From contig CANMCE010000024.1 of assembly GCA_947496235.1 (NCBI GenBank), forward strand, positions 1 to 33,460: a stretch of DNA of 33,460 nt. The letters are read 5' to 3'. The position numbers and the translations under genes were made by a program. Shown here in pieces: positions 8,013-16,510 of this stretch (position 1 is its first letter; every line of letters starts with the position of its first letter). Below the pieces are notes generated by a model. The model was not told where the DNA came from, did not search any database, and worked only from the letters and a program-made list of their open reading frames with translations. Source of the DNA: an uncultured Glaciecola sp. (lineage in GTDB: Bacteria; Pseudomonadota; Gammaproteobacteria; Enterobacterales; Alteromonadaceae).

Positions 8013-9141
8013 ACAGCAAAGATTGTATATTTTATTCTTTATATTATTGGGTGTTAGCTACTTAGCTAGAGCTGATACTATCGGTATCGCTAAAGAGCTT
8101 GAAATACATTATATAAATGTTGGTCAAGGGGGTAGCACTCTTATAATAGGGCCAAATGGAACCCGGATCCTGTACGATTTTGGTAATAAAAGCGGATTAT
8201 ATTCTCTAATTCCATATTTTGAGTCACTTAACTGGGAGCAGGAAAAAAAGCTTCACTATACTATTTTAAGTCATAGAGATAGAGACCATTACTATGGTTT
8301 CAAGGATTTAATTGATAATGATTTTGATGTTTTAATTGCGAATTATGGCCCCTTGACCGGTAACCGTGGCTCTAACTTACTAAGCAAACGTTGGATTGAA
8401 CCTGCAACGAAAACAACCGCAGGAGCGGTATCGAAAATACGACCTGGAATGCGAATTTCATTAGGAAGCGGTGCAGAGTTACTTGTAGCTGCGGCAAATG
8501 GCGTTGTTTTTGATGGTACTAAAATTGATGTTATTAATGAAAATGACCGGTCAGTTTCCATACTTATTAAATACAATGAATTCGAATTTATCTTGGATGG
8601 GGACCTTGGAGGTGGGGCTGAAGTTTGTAGTGGACATAAAACAAACCAACGAGATGTTCAGACACAAGTGGCACTGTCCTTGATTGAAAGAGGGGAGATT
8701 TCAGCAGTGAAAGGTGTCGATGTTTTCCACGTCGCCCACCATGGAAGTGAGAGCAGCTCACCTGCGCGTTATCTTAGTCAGTTGAAACCTGAGATTGGAT
8801 TAATCAGCGTTGGAAATCCAAACTGCAAATACCAACACCCAAGACAATCCGTAATTTATACTTTACTAAAAAAACATTCATTGGATCCTGACTTATTGGA
8901 TAAAGAGAGTTGTGATGATGTAACGCCAGTCAGCCATATTTTTCAAACCGATAGGGGGAGCACGCAATGCGGTCCTGAGTTAAGCTCTTTAAGTGATAAC
9001 TCCAATATTATCAGTGGAGACATCGTTTTATCTACGGATGGGACAACGGATTATAAAATTGTGACTTCCGGTGTAACTTGGACAAATGGGAGAAGAGTAA
9101 AGACAGAACTTCCCCAGAATTTTGTTTTTAATCTAGATTGA
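8005..9141 (+). CDS. Secreted ComEC-like metallo-beta-lactamase-fold hydrolase
   Basis: The 378-residue protein begins with a signal peptide (hydrophobic 7-20, cleavage near Ala-Arg-Ala), so the enzyme is likely periplasmic. The MBL core is complete: 'INVGQGGSTLI' strand, the metal motif H90-x-D-x-D94-H95, D198-G-D200, 'HVAHHGS' at 243-248, and 'NPNCKYQHP' (H278). This order is that of the ComEC/Rec2 C-terminal nuclease-like MBL domain, which in ComEC acts on incoming DNA. Here it is a stand-alone secreted protein lacking the ComEC channel. Several cysteines in the last third (C208, C274, C304, C317) fit an oxidising compartment. It is the last gene of the operon. Nuclease or phosphodiesterase activity is plausible but not shown by the sequence. 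Confidence 0.85.
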   Translation: MDKQQRLYILFFILLGVSYLARADTIGIAKELEIHYINVGQGGSTLIIGPNGTRILYDFGNKSGLYSLIPYFESLNWEQEKKLHYTILSHRDRDHYYGFKDLIDNDFDVLIANYGPLTGNRGSNLLSKRWIEPATKTTAGAVSKIRPGMRISLGSGAELLVAAANGVVFDGTKIDVINENDRSVSILIKYNEFEFILDGDLGGGAEVCSGHKTNQRDVQTQVALSLIERGEISAVKGVDVFHVAHHGSESSSPARYLSQLKPEIGLISVGNPNCKYQHPRQSVIYTLLKKHSLDPDLLDKESCDDVTPVSHIFQTDRGSTQCGPELSSLSDNSNIISGDIVLSTDGTTDYKIVTSGVTWTNGRRVKTELPQNFVFNLD

Positions 9142-9397
9142 ATAGGTGAGGAGCGAGTTTAATAGAGGGGATTTAAATTGGTAGTATTTTTTAATTCGAA
9201 AAATTAATTTGTTAGTAACTGTGAGAAAGTACGCCTTGATTTCACATTAATAAAAATGAATAGTACGAATTTTAAACAGTGTTGATGGTTAGGTTCAATC
9301 AAGAAAAGTTCTTATAAAGGTTAATGTGCTAGCACAACTCTACAACTATTTTTGGTTTTAAAATCCAGTTAATTACATTGGAAAGTGCGAATTACTT

Positions 9398-10540
9398 ATG
9401 ATGGAAAATACAATTGTGTCGATGCGACAATCATCACTCGTTATTGTATTAATACTGTTTTTTTCCGTTTCTCAATACGAATCGTTCAAATCAGTAGATA
9501 TAACTTTTAAGGCATTACTTACTTACGCGGCCACGGAAGCCATCTACAAAGGTGATCTTAAGTCCCTTACAGTCCGAGAAAACCATTATCATCATTACTT
9601 ACCAATATCTTGTGGGCCACAGCTAGTAGATCAGCTACGCAGGTTTAGGGGGGACGTGGAGGGGGGAGACGCAGACCAAATTGATCTATCAAGTTTAGAA
9701 GAAAATGTTGGGGCGGAGATCGGGCTGGTATTATCAAAATTGAATATGAATTTTATTTTTCACTACCCAGTTCGCTCTCTAACTAGCGATAACCTGTTCG
9801 CGCTTGTCTACCTGCCTGAAAATCCTAATTCGTGCAGCTTAGTAAAACTCACACATGATAGAGATGAAGCTAATGGGAGCGAGTTAATCAAAAAAATATA
9901 TGGCGATGATGATGACAAAATAAAAATAGATTTTATTATTAATTACTTACGTGGATTTCCATTTAGGTATAAACAACTGATAGAAGACGACGTTTATACT
10001 TCTGTCGATATGGATAAAAACAGTGCATATGAATTTTTAATGAAAGGAATAAACGTACATGGCGATATTGAAGAACAAATTATGGAATACGGCATTGAGT
10101 ATAATAATAAAAAAACAAACGCTAGTGCCTTTAATATTTCTTTATCAGCGAGCTATGCATTGTTACTGCTTCAGCTGATTAGCATAGTTCTATTAATACA
10201 TGTCATTTCGCGCATTAGAATACTGAGAGCCCAATTAACTGTTGATGAATGTCACCTATGGATGTTAACAAGTTTTCTAGTGAATCGTCGTAGCTCAGTG
10301 TTATCGCTTGTGATAAGGACATTTGAAGGTTTTTGTGGCATAGTGGGGTATTGTCTTGTAATGTTTGCGCCACTAATTAGTTGTTTATTACTCAATCGTG
10401 TAATAGATAACAATGCGGATAATTACTGGGAAATAAATGTTGCTTGGGGTTTTAGCATCTTTGCAGGATTTATTGCCGTAATAGGAATTGTACAGTTGGT
10501 AAGTTCTTTTTATAACATTGTTGGTAAAATTAAACTTTAA
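9398..10540 (+). CDS. Hypothetical membrane protein with large N-terminal extracytoplasmic domain
   Basis: The 380-residue product has an N-terminal hydrophobic segment (~11-28), a polar domain of about 210 residues with several aspartate-rich stretches ('YGDDDDKIKID'), then three membrane segments near 245-268, 305-328 and 345-372. This topology puts the polar domain on the outer face if the first segment is a retained anchor. No motif is recognised. The gene is 256 nt downstream of the MBL operon, on the same strand, with no clear terminator between, so co-transcription is possible. The start is ambiguous between the two adjacent ATG codons at 9398 and 9401. Confidence 0.7.
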   Translation: MMENTIVSMRQSSLVIVLILFFSVSQYESFKSVDITFKALLTYAATEAIYKGDLKSLTVRENHYHHYLPISCGPQLVDQLRRFRGDVEGGDADQIDLSSLEENVGAEIGLVLSKLNMNFIFHYPVRSLTSDNLFALVYLPENPNSCSLVKLTHDRDEANGSELIKKIYGDDDDKIKIDFIINYLRGFPFRYKQLIEDDVYTSVDMDKNSAYEFLMKGINVHGDIEEQIMEYGIEYNNKKTNASAFNISLSASYALLLLQLISIVLLIHVISRIRILRAQLTVDECHLWMLTSFLVNRRSSVLSLVIRTFEGFCGIVGYCLVMFAPLISCLLLNRVIDNNADNYWEINVAWGFSIFAGFIAVIGIVQLVSSFYNIVGKIKL

Positions 10541-10589
10541 CATTGGTATTAAGAAGATTAGTCGCGGATAAACGTAGTTTTCAGAATAA

Positions 10590-10640
10590 CACTTATATAA
10601 GTGCCATATATTTCCTCCAGATATCATTCAGTACGCATCA
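10590..10640 (+). pseudogene. IS6-family transposase 5' remnant (second copy)
   Basis: Read from about 10592 this gives LYKCHIFPPDIIQYA, again the IS6-type transposase N-terminus, and the DNA aligns with 12150-12210. It is only about 50 nt long and ends in unrelated sequence. It sits in the 410-nt gap 10541-10950, which otherwise contains a 38-nt repeat (10785-10822) and no gene. Confidence 0.5.
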
Positions 10641-10784
10641 GCATAATGCCAGTTTGACACCAGTCAAGTCAGAGAAAAAGTACTGACCAAACTATAAAGC
10701 AGTGGCCAATTTAACTTGACCACTATAGAATAGGGCAATTTTGTCTTGGAGCAGCGTAACAGCGAAAAGAGTTCTTAGATTTGT

Positions 10785-10822
10785 AGGATTATCTGAATGC
10801 CAAAACTTAACCTGTCAGTACC
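10785..10822 (+). repeat. 38-nt repeat shared with the IS110 remnant
   Basis: The segment 10785-10822 matches 12851-12888 at 36 of 38 positions, in the same orientation. The second copy forms the left boundary of the IS110-family pseudogene, and in both places an IS6-family remnant lies just to the left. The order IS6 end then IS110 end therefore occurs twice, as expected if one composite arrangement was duplicated and this copy then lost its interior. Confidence 0.6.
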
Positions 10823-10950
10823 CAGTTGCCCATGCATGGCGTCTAATTAAATTAGTCAATTGATCACTATTAAGCATTAAAAAAATCAGGTAACCGTGAT
10901 AGTTTTGTTTTAAAAAATGTTACACCTATTGAAATTTGTTAGTGCTTTGG

Positions 10951-11397
10951 TCAAGGCGTTGATATGTCTGTATCTTGCTTGGAAGTGGGAGTAAAAGCTA
11001 CCTTATTTGCAAAATGAATTCTAACAAAGCCAATGCAAATTAATATTCCGCCCAAAATTAGATGTATAGTAATTATTTCCCAATCAAGTAAAAATAACTC
11101 GTTAGCGATGTATCTATCTGTTAGTAGATTTATAATTTTTGAATTTGCGCGAAGAACATCGACACTTACCAATATCCATAAAGAATTAAGATAGAAATAA
11201 TAACCGAGCATTATCATTATCAAATAATGTCCAATTAACCTTAACTTATTAAATAAATCACTAAAAATAAACCCTAGATAGGCAATCGAGATGGCACCTA
11301 ACATTTCCCACTGACTAAAGTAAGCACTGTCGGCATGTTTGTACAGCTCAATACTTACTTGTAATAGATCGGGACTGGCAATATTTCCGTCTTGCAT
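10951..11397 (-). CDS. Small three-helix membrane protein, hypothetical
   Basis: The 148-residue product has hydrophobic segments at about 30-50, 57-82 and 107-128, with a short polar N-terminus and a Thr/Ser-rich C-terminal tail. AAGGAT lies 6 nt before the ATG at 11397, supporting the start. No family is recognised. It is divergent from the secreted protein at 11459, so the two may share a 61-nt regulatory region. Confidence 0.65.
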   Translation of the reverse strand: MQDGNIASPDLLQVSIELYKHADSAYFSQWEMLGAISIAYLGFIFSDLFNKLRLIGHYLIMIMLGYYFYLNSLWILVSVDVLRANSKIINLLTDRYIANELFLLDWEIITIHLILGGILICIGFVRIHFANKVAFTPTSKQDTDISTP

Positions 11398-11458
11398 TTT
11401 TAATCCTTATAACGCACCATACAATCAGTACAAAAAACGTACAACACTTCGGCATTTT

Positions 11459-12079
11459 ATGCAAAAACTTATTTTATTTCTAATGCTTATCGTGTCTAAC
11501 TTGGGTTCAGCTGAAGGGCAGGAGAAACCTAACATATCATTTGGTTCTTCCCACGTTTTATCTGGCTTTTGGTACAGTTCTTGTTATACAAGGGGAGGAG
11601 AATTTAACATCGAGTTTGAGTCAACAACAAATGAAGGCTCTTATTTAATTCGCTATAAAATTAAAGGAAGCGACGTCTTTAACAATAACGGTCATTATTC
11701 GCCTGAATCAGAAGCTACAATAAATTTTTTGTTAGCGGAAAATTCAGAAAATAATAACTACTTACAAATGGAACTCGAGCATGAAGCTTGGCGGTATAAC
11801 TTACTTAGAAGTCGGAAAACTTCTACTTTTGATGGAACTTTCGAAGCCAATACTCCATTTAATTGGCAGCTTTTAGTACAAGATGATGATGTTGTATTGA
11901 AAATGAACATGAATAAGGGGAATATTTTTGGTCGTTTTGAGTATGATGGCATATTTAATATTGACGATGTTGGATGCTTTATAGCGTCAGATGAAGAAGT
12001 GGACCCTAAGAGCTTTTTGGAGCGCTGTGAAGAAGAAACTCGACAAATTATTAAAAATTATAATATTTGCCATAATTAA
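11459..12079 (+). CDS. Secreted hypothetical protein
   Basis: From the ATG at 11459 the product has 206 residues and begins with a typical signal peptide (MQKLILFLMLIVSNLGSA, cleavage before Glu-Gly). Extending the frame upstream to 11339 would put the signal peptide inside the protein and overlap the divergent gene, so the internal start is preferred, although its ribosome site is weak. The mature part is beta-rich with four cysteines (two near positions 42-45 by spacing, others in the C-terminal 40 residues), consistent with a disulfide-stabilised periplasmic or extracellular protein. Function is not recognised. Confidence 0.65.
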   Translation: MQKLILFLMLIVSNLGSAEGQEKPNISFGSSHVLSGFWYSSCYTRGGEFNIEFESTTNEGSYLIRYKIKGSDVFNNNGHYSPESEATINFLLAENSENNNYLQMELEHEAWRYNLLRSRKTSTFDGTFEANTPFNWQLLVQDDDVVLKMNMNKGNIFGRFEYDGIFNIDDVGCFIASDEEVDPKSFLERCEEETRQIIKNYNICHN

Positions 12080-12111
12080 ATTTGGATTTAGGGAATTAAC
12101 AGTGATTTGGG

Positions 12112-12838
12112 TATTGACAAGTTAAGCCTCTAAAAGCCAGAGTTGTCGTATAAATATTTATAAACGGCTCAGATTTTCTGTTAGACATCATTCAACACGC
12201 AGTATGGCTTTTATTTCCAATTCAATATCAGTTTAAGGGATGTTGAAGATTTACTAAACGAACGCGGTATAGATGTCAGTTTCGAAGCAGTTCGAAGTTG
12301 GTGTAATAAACTTGGCCTTGATTACGTCAAATGATTAAAAAGAAAACGAAATGGATTTGGTGATACATTTTTCATCGGTGAAGTTTTTATAAAAATAAAT
12401 GGGAGCCAATATTATCTCTGGTGAGCCGTCGATAACGATGAGGATGTCATTGATATTTTTATCCAAGAGAAGCGAGATAGTGAGGCTACTAAACGCTTCT
12501 TTAAGCGTTTAATTTACATAAACAAATCACTTCCATGGTAGATAGTCATCGACAAATTACGCAGTTATCCTGTAGCTCACAAAGCCTTGATACCAAGTAC
12601 TATTCGTTACACATCTTTGTGTGCGAACAATAAAGCCGAGTTTTTTCGTCAGCCCACTGGTTTAAGAAAGGGTGATGCGGAAATTCAAATCCATTAAACA
12701 AGGGCCGCGATTCCTGAGTACTTATTCTGAAGTTCAGAATTTATTCAATTTAGGAAGACACATGATCTCTGCCACTCATTATAAAATGTTGAGGAGTAGG
12801 GCAAGTGTGTTTTGGAAGAAAATAACAACGAATTGAGT
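12112..12838 (+). pseudogene. Degenerate IS6-family transposase
   Basis: The fragments, in order, follow an IS6/IS26-type DDE transposase: 'DIIQHAVWLLF' near 12183, 'SLRDVEDLLNERGIDVSFEAVRSW' after a frame change near 12225, 'GDTFFIGEVFIKINGSQYYLW' then an in-frame TGA at about 12421, 'AVDNDEDVIDI', 'ATKRFFKRL', and the C-terminal 'FKSIKQGPRFLSTY ... LFNLGRH.ISATHYKMLRSRA' with a further frame change. At least two frame changes and several stops make it non-functional. The left end matches the remnants at 3238 and 10590. It ends against the IS110 remnant at 12851. (Motifs are given in short pieces because of the frame changes.). Confidence 0.8.
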
Positions 12839-12850
12839 ATTTAGGCTTGA

Positions 12851-13516
12851 AGGATTATTTGAATGCCAAAACTTAACTTGTCAGTACCATTTTTTAGCAA
12901 TCGTGGCGGCAATGCGGTGGCTAATACGAATAGAAGAATCAAGGCTATTAACGATGCTATGGCGCTAACTGAAGATAGCAGTATTATTGAGCAAATTAGC
13001 TTGTTATCAGTCACACTTTCCAATTAAGTAATGCTCTTGAACTAAGGCATCAAGGCATTCGACGTCAAAATTGACGAACTATTTAATCAAATGCCTGATG
13101 CTGACATCTTCGCTTCATTGCCAGGCACCGGACCATGCTTGGCTCCTCGTTTACTCGCCGCGTTTAGCGAGGATAGAAGCCGGTTCTCAAGTGCTCAAGA
13201 GATCCAAAACTACGCAGGCCTATCTCCTGTGACAGAGCGAAGCGGAAACAAAGAGAGGATTCACTGGCAATGCTCAACATTCATCAGACAAACGTTTGTT
13301 GAATGGTCCGCGAAAAGCGTCCATCAATCCTACTGGGCTGGCTTGTATTACGAAAAACAACAGGCAAGAAGCAAAGCATATCAAGCAGCTGTCAGGGCGT
13401 TAGCATTTAAATGGGCGAGAATCGTGTTCAAATGTTGGCAAACAAAAATGCCCTACAATGAAGCTCGATATTTAAAAGCATTAAAAGAGAGAAATTCATC
13501 TCTACTAATTGCATAA
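12851..13516 (+). pseudogene. IS110-family transposase, 5'-truncated with nonsense codons
   Basis: One frame from 12863 to 13516 carries the IS110 C-terminal part: 'FFSNRGGNAVANTNRRIKA' linker, then 'MPDADIFASLPGTGP', 'LAPRLLAAFSED', 'NYAGLSPVTERSGNK', 'RQTFVEWSAKSV' and 'ALAFKWARIVFKCWQTK', the transposase_20 (IS116/IS110/IS902) domain with its conserved serine region. Two in-frame TAA codons at 13025 and 13043 interrupt the linker; both fall where family members often have Gln, so CAA-to-TAA transitions are the simplest cause. The DEDD N-terminal half is absent. The clean 141-codon frame from 13091 is therefore a fragment, not a gene. The 167 nt after it may be the element's right end. Confidence 0.85.
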
Positions 13517-13683
13517 AAAGGTTGTTGAATGACTCAAGGCGTGAACCAGACCCTCACGCTGGGAAGCTTCCACCCTATCGATCAGTAAAGTTACTGGAGA
13601 ATCATATCAAACTGTTAAGCCCATTTGATTAGTTTCAATAACGTACTTATTTTAAACAAATGAAAAAAAGAAAAAGGAAGTTA

Positions 13684-15339
13684 TTATGTTGGTAGATCAG
13701 GAAACATAGATTGAGTGAGTCCTAAGGTATATACGTCATTTAAAGTCTCAATCAAAAACGTTAGCGTATCTTCATCAAAGCTCGAAATATACTGATGTAG
13801 CATTACTCTGGGTACACTAGATGTCGTAAACAACTTATGCAAAATCTGAGGATGGATTACACTTTTGAATAAAGATGCTACTTTAATATTTTTTAAATTT
13901 CTTTCCCACTGTTCAGACGGATTCGCAGCAGTAGGATGCGGTATAGAGTTTGAAATCGTAGTGTCGCTCAAAAAAATAGTTGAAGGAAGCGAATATCCAA
14001 TCTTGCTCTCTACTTCATGAAAGGAAATGTAGTACGAATATGAGTTTTTTCTAAATGAAGAATTGATGGAATCGACGTGGTTCTTATCATCCCAAATATC
14101 TTTCTTCCAAATGTTTTCTGGAAAAAAAGCACGAATTAAGGGTGGCGTTTTGTAATTTACGAAATCCGTCATCTTGCTTATCCTATCAGGATCACGTAAA
14201 TATCTAGGTATTATTTCTCTAAACCTTAGAAAAAAACCATTATACCCTAACCAATCTCGTCCAAAACAATAACACGCCGTTTCAAAAAGCCAATCATTAT
14301 CCAACATAGTTTTGTTTTCAAATATGATGTTTAGCAACTTTGCTAATCTGTAGCTTGGCCACGTATCATAGAATTTCAGTGTCTCGACGCCATTTGCTTC
14401 AGTTTTGACAAGACTGTTTATTTCAAACGTTCCAGACAAAGCAATATCAGTAATGAATAACACTTGAAACTTGTCTATCTTCAATGAAATAAGTTTAGAG
14501 ATTATAAAACGTAGATTATTTGAAATTTTAATTTTTGTTAGTCTATCTATCCACACCTCTTCAAATATTGATGAGTTGTTACATATATTTGAGTATTCTG
14601 TGAAATAAGCTCTTAACTCGAATATTTCATTAAAAGACAAAAAAAGGTTCTTTGAAATTTTTTCAGGCTTGTTACCTGCAACCCATTTGACTTCAGGTAG
14701 ATAGTTAAAATGATTCATGCGTAACGGGGATTCGTTAGCTTTTGCAAAGTATTCAATTATTGTTTTATATGATTCATTGATAATTTTTAGATAACTCTTT
14801 TTTTCAATTCGCTTTAAAGGAGTCGGAAAAGGATCATTCAGAATAATATCGAAAAAGTATCTTAAATTATTTGCTAACTTAATGTTATCACGAACATAAA
14901 AATTATAAGCATGTTCGATATCTTCATTTTTAATCGACATCCCGAAGATTTCGCCAGCGCTCTCAATTTTCTTTTTAATTAACGTTTTTGCACTTTTTAT
15001 GAACCACTCCTGTGCTGGAAATGTCATCTCAGTTAATATGCCTAACTCACTTGCCAGTCGAAAGGGGGTATTATAGAGCTCATACATTACATACCCAAGA
15101 CGCCAATAAAAAATTCCGCTGTGAATAGAGGTTAGGTCGAAAAAATGCTTCAATTCGTGAATGAATGACAAACAGCTAAATTTCTCCGAGTCCGTCAAAA
15201 TTGAAAAATTTGGGGCATATAGCGGGCTAACTATTCTTCTCTTTTCATCACAAATTCCAGATTTAATTAACGTATCAACTGAAGCATCTGAATAAACTGT
15301 CTGAGAATTGATTAAGAAAAAACCGTTTGACCCACTCAT
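13684..15339 (-). CDS. HExxH-motif protein partnered with EACC1-like protein (candidate conflict-system effector)
   Basis: The 551-residue protein carries SFIHELKHFFD at 59-68, a clean HExxH zinc-protease signature (H61, E62, H65) followed by D68; a Glu near residue 98 ('ASELGIL') could be a third ligand. It has no signal peptide and no strong membrane segment, so it is probably cytoplasmic. The remaining ~430 residues are Ile/Asn/Lys-rich and not recognised. AAGGA lies 8 nt before the ATG. It is 11 nt downstream of the 112-residue gene, so the two form an operon. With an EACC1-like partner, the likely role is a proteolytic effector of an immune or conflict system. The motif is seen; the role is inferred, and the catalytic call could fail if the surrounding fold is not a metallopeptidase. 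Confidence 0.75.
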   Translation of the reverse strand: MSGSNGFFLINSQTVYSDASVDTLIKSGICDEKRRIVSPLYAPNFSILTDSEKFSCLSFIHELKHFFDLTSIHSGIFYWRLGYVMYELYNTPFRLASELGILTEMTFPAQEWFIKSAKTLIKKKIESAGEIFGMSIKNEDIEHAYNFYVRDNIKLANNLRYFFDIILNDPFPTPLKRIEKKSYLKIINESYKTIIEYFAKANESPLRMNHFNYLPEVKWVAGNKPEKISKNLFLSFNEIFELRAYFTEYSNICNNSSIFEEVWIDRLTKIKISNNLRFIISKLISLKIDKFQVLFITDIALSGTFEINSLVKTEANGVETLKFYDTWPSYRLAKLLNIIFENKTMLDNDWLFETACYCFGRDWLGYNGFFLRFREIIPRYLRDPDRISKMTDFVNYKTPPLIRAFFPENIWKKDIWDDKNHVDSINSSFRKNSYSYYISFHEVESKIGYSLPSTIFLSDTTISNSIPHPTAANPSEQWERNLKNIKVASLFKSVIHPQILHKLFTTSSVPRVMLHQYISSFDEDTLTFLIETLNDVYTLGLTQSMFPDLPT

Positions 15340-15350
15340 TGCTGCTTTCC

Positions 15351-15689
15351 TTAATCTTGCTTATTTAGAATGTCTTTAACTACCTTTAAGAAATCAGACG
15401 CACTTTTTATGTTTTTAAGGTTTATATCTTTCCCATTAATTTTGATATGGTCTATCGCATATTTTGCTATTATAAAATCGAAAATTCCGGAAACAGTGTG
15501 CTCGAGAGCTCCAGAATTTAGAATCTGAATAAAGATATCTAACGCTTGGTCAATAGACTGAAACGCACCAGTTGGGGGTTCATATTCGATTGCGTTTTGA
15601 ACTGAGTCTAGTTCTGATATTTCTTTGACAAGTGTCGATTTCACGTCCTTGTCTGTGATTTGCGGAAATTTAATTCGTAGTGTTTCCAT
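15351..15689 (-). CDS. EACC1-like small protein
   Basis: The start is taken as the ATG at 15689 because AAGGA lies 11 nt upstream; a TTG 27 nt further upstream would be the alternative. The 112-residue product reads as beta-strand ('ETLRIKFP'), helix, strand with 'YEPPTGAF', two hydrophobic helices ('SIDQALDIFIQILNSGALEH', 'SGIFDFIIAKY'), strand-turn-strand ('HIKINGKDINLKN') and a last helix. This matches what I remember of EACC1 (effector-associated constant component 1), including the 'PPG..G..', 'GSGGAL' and 'GREVEL' positions. EACC1 proteins are encoded beside variable effector genes such as proteases in bacterial conflict systems. The match is by eye only. The neighbour with HExxH fits the pattern. 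Confidence 0.65.
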   Translation of the reverse strand: METLRIKFPQITDKDVKSTLVKEISELDSVQNAIEYEPPTGAFQSIDQALDIFIQILNSGALEHTVSGIFDFIIAKYAIDHIKINGKDINLKNIKSASDFLKVVKDILNKQD

Positions 15690-15847
15690 GATTTTTCCAA
15701 TCCTTGTGCAGAACAATAAGTTGCTTTTTTTTATTAAACGTAATTAAGGACTATATCATTTTTTTACGTTTTGGCGTTAGTGAAATGTAATGACTGAATT
15801 GCCACTACTAAACGGGACTCATTGGACAATTACTAAAAAATATTGCT

Positions 15848-16018
15848 CTATTCAGATTTATTGTTTGAATCAATAATTCCTCTGGCATCATCTAGCCAAA
15901 ACCAAATCTTTTCTAACTCTGAAATCGCTTGAGGCTCAATATACTGCTCTTTGATAAGTGATAAAAGTTGCATTGCTTTTGAAAGGTTATTTTGAGCGTC
16001 GTTGAGAGTTACCTTCAT
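15848..16018 (-). CDS. Possible 56-residue small protein upstream of the EACC1-like gene
   Basis: The open frame from the ATG at 16018 encodes a 56-residue, mostly helical acidic protein (MKVTLNDAQNNLSKAMQLLS...KIWFWLDDARGIID). A GGGAAAGGA tract abuts the ATG closely, which is tighter than ideal. It lies on the same strand, 158 nt upstream of the EACC1-like gene, and could be a third small component of that unit. No homolog is recalled; a chance frame cannot be excluded. Confidence 0.45.
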   Translation of the reverse strand: MKVTLNDAQNNLSKAMQLLSLIKEQYIEPQAISELEKIWFWLDDARGIIDSNNKSE

Positions 16019-16479
16019 TCCTTTCCCATGGTCAAAAAATCTATAATCAATCTACAGAATTTTTAAAATTTTGAAACTGTACTTTAGGTCAGGTGAAATT
16101 TGAAATAGACACCTAAGATTGTCGCTTTAATTTCTTCTACTTTGGGAAATCTATGATGTTTTTTTGTCCAGATTTGAAACGCTTATTTATAACTAAATGC
16201 AGTATATCTACAATGGCTATCATCGTTTTTAGGACATCTAATCGGTGTACAGTACTTGTTTTTTGTTAATTCAGTTGAAGACCTAAGCTAGTAATAGTTT
16301 ACGGCAAATCCGTGTATCTGATTTTATATTCGGGAAATTCCTTCACAAGTATCAGGATTGGGGAGCTTCAAGGGGGGATTGTGTTTTTTTGTAACTTTTC
16401 TCTAAGGCTCCGCATAGGTCAGTATAAACAAGATGGAATTTGTGGCGAGTTATAGGCAAACTGCCGTTGATTAGACATA
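16019..16479. other. Intergenic region, no gene seen
   Basis: About 460 nt of AT-rich sequence between the small gene ending near 16018 and the terminator of the integrative-element operon. I see no convincing reading frame, RNA gene or transposase fragment. This may be a boundary between two inserted units. Confidence 0.5.
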
Positions 16480-16496
16480 AGCGCCATAAAGGCGCT
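16480..16496 (-). terminator. Terminator hairpin of the integrase operon
   Basis: A perfect 6-bp stem AGCGCC/GGCGCT with a 5-nt loop lies 15 nt beyond the stop codon of the HD hydrolase gene and is the only GC-rich hairpin in the gap. The T tract after it on the minus strand is weak. Confidence 0.55.
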
Positions 16497-16510
16497 ATAA
16501 ACTTTATTCT

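Noticed and set aside
12841-13023. 60-codon minus-strand hydrophobic frame
   Set aside because: It lies opposite the IS110 linker region, which explains the sequence.
13091-13516. 141-codon frame as an intact transposase gene
   Set aside because: It is only the C-terminal part of IS110; the frame continues upstream to 12863 through two stop codons, and the catalytic DEDD half is missing.
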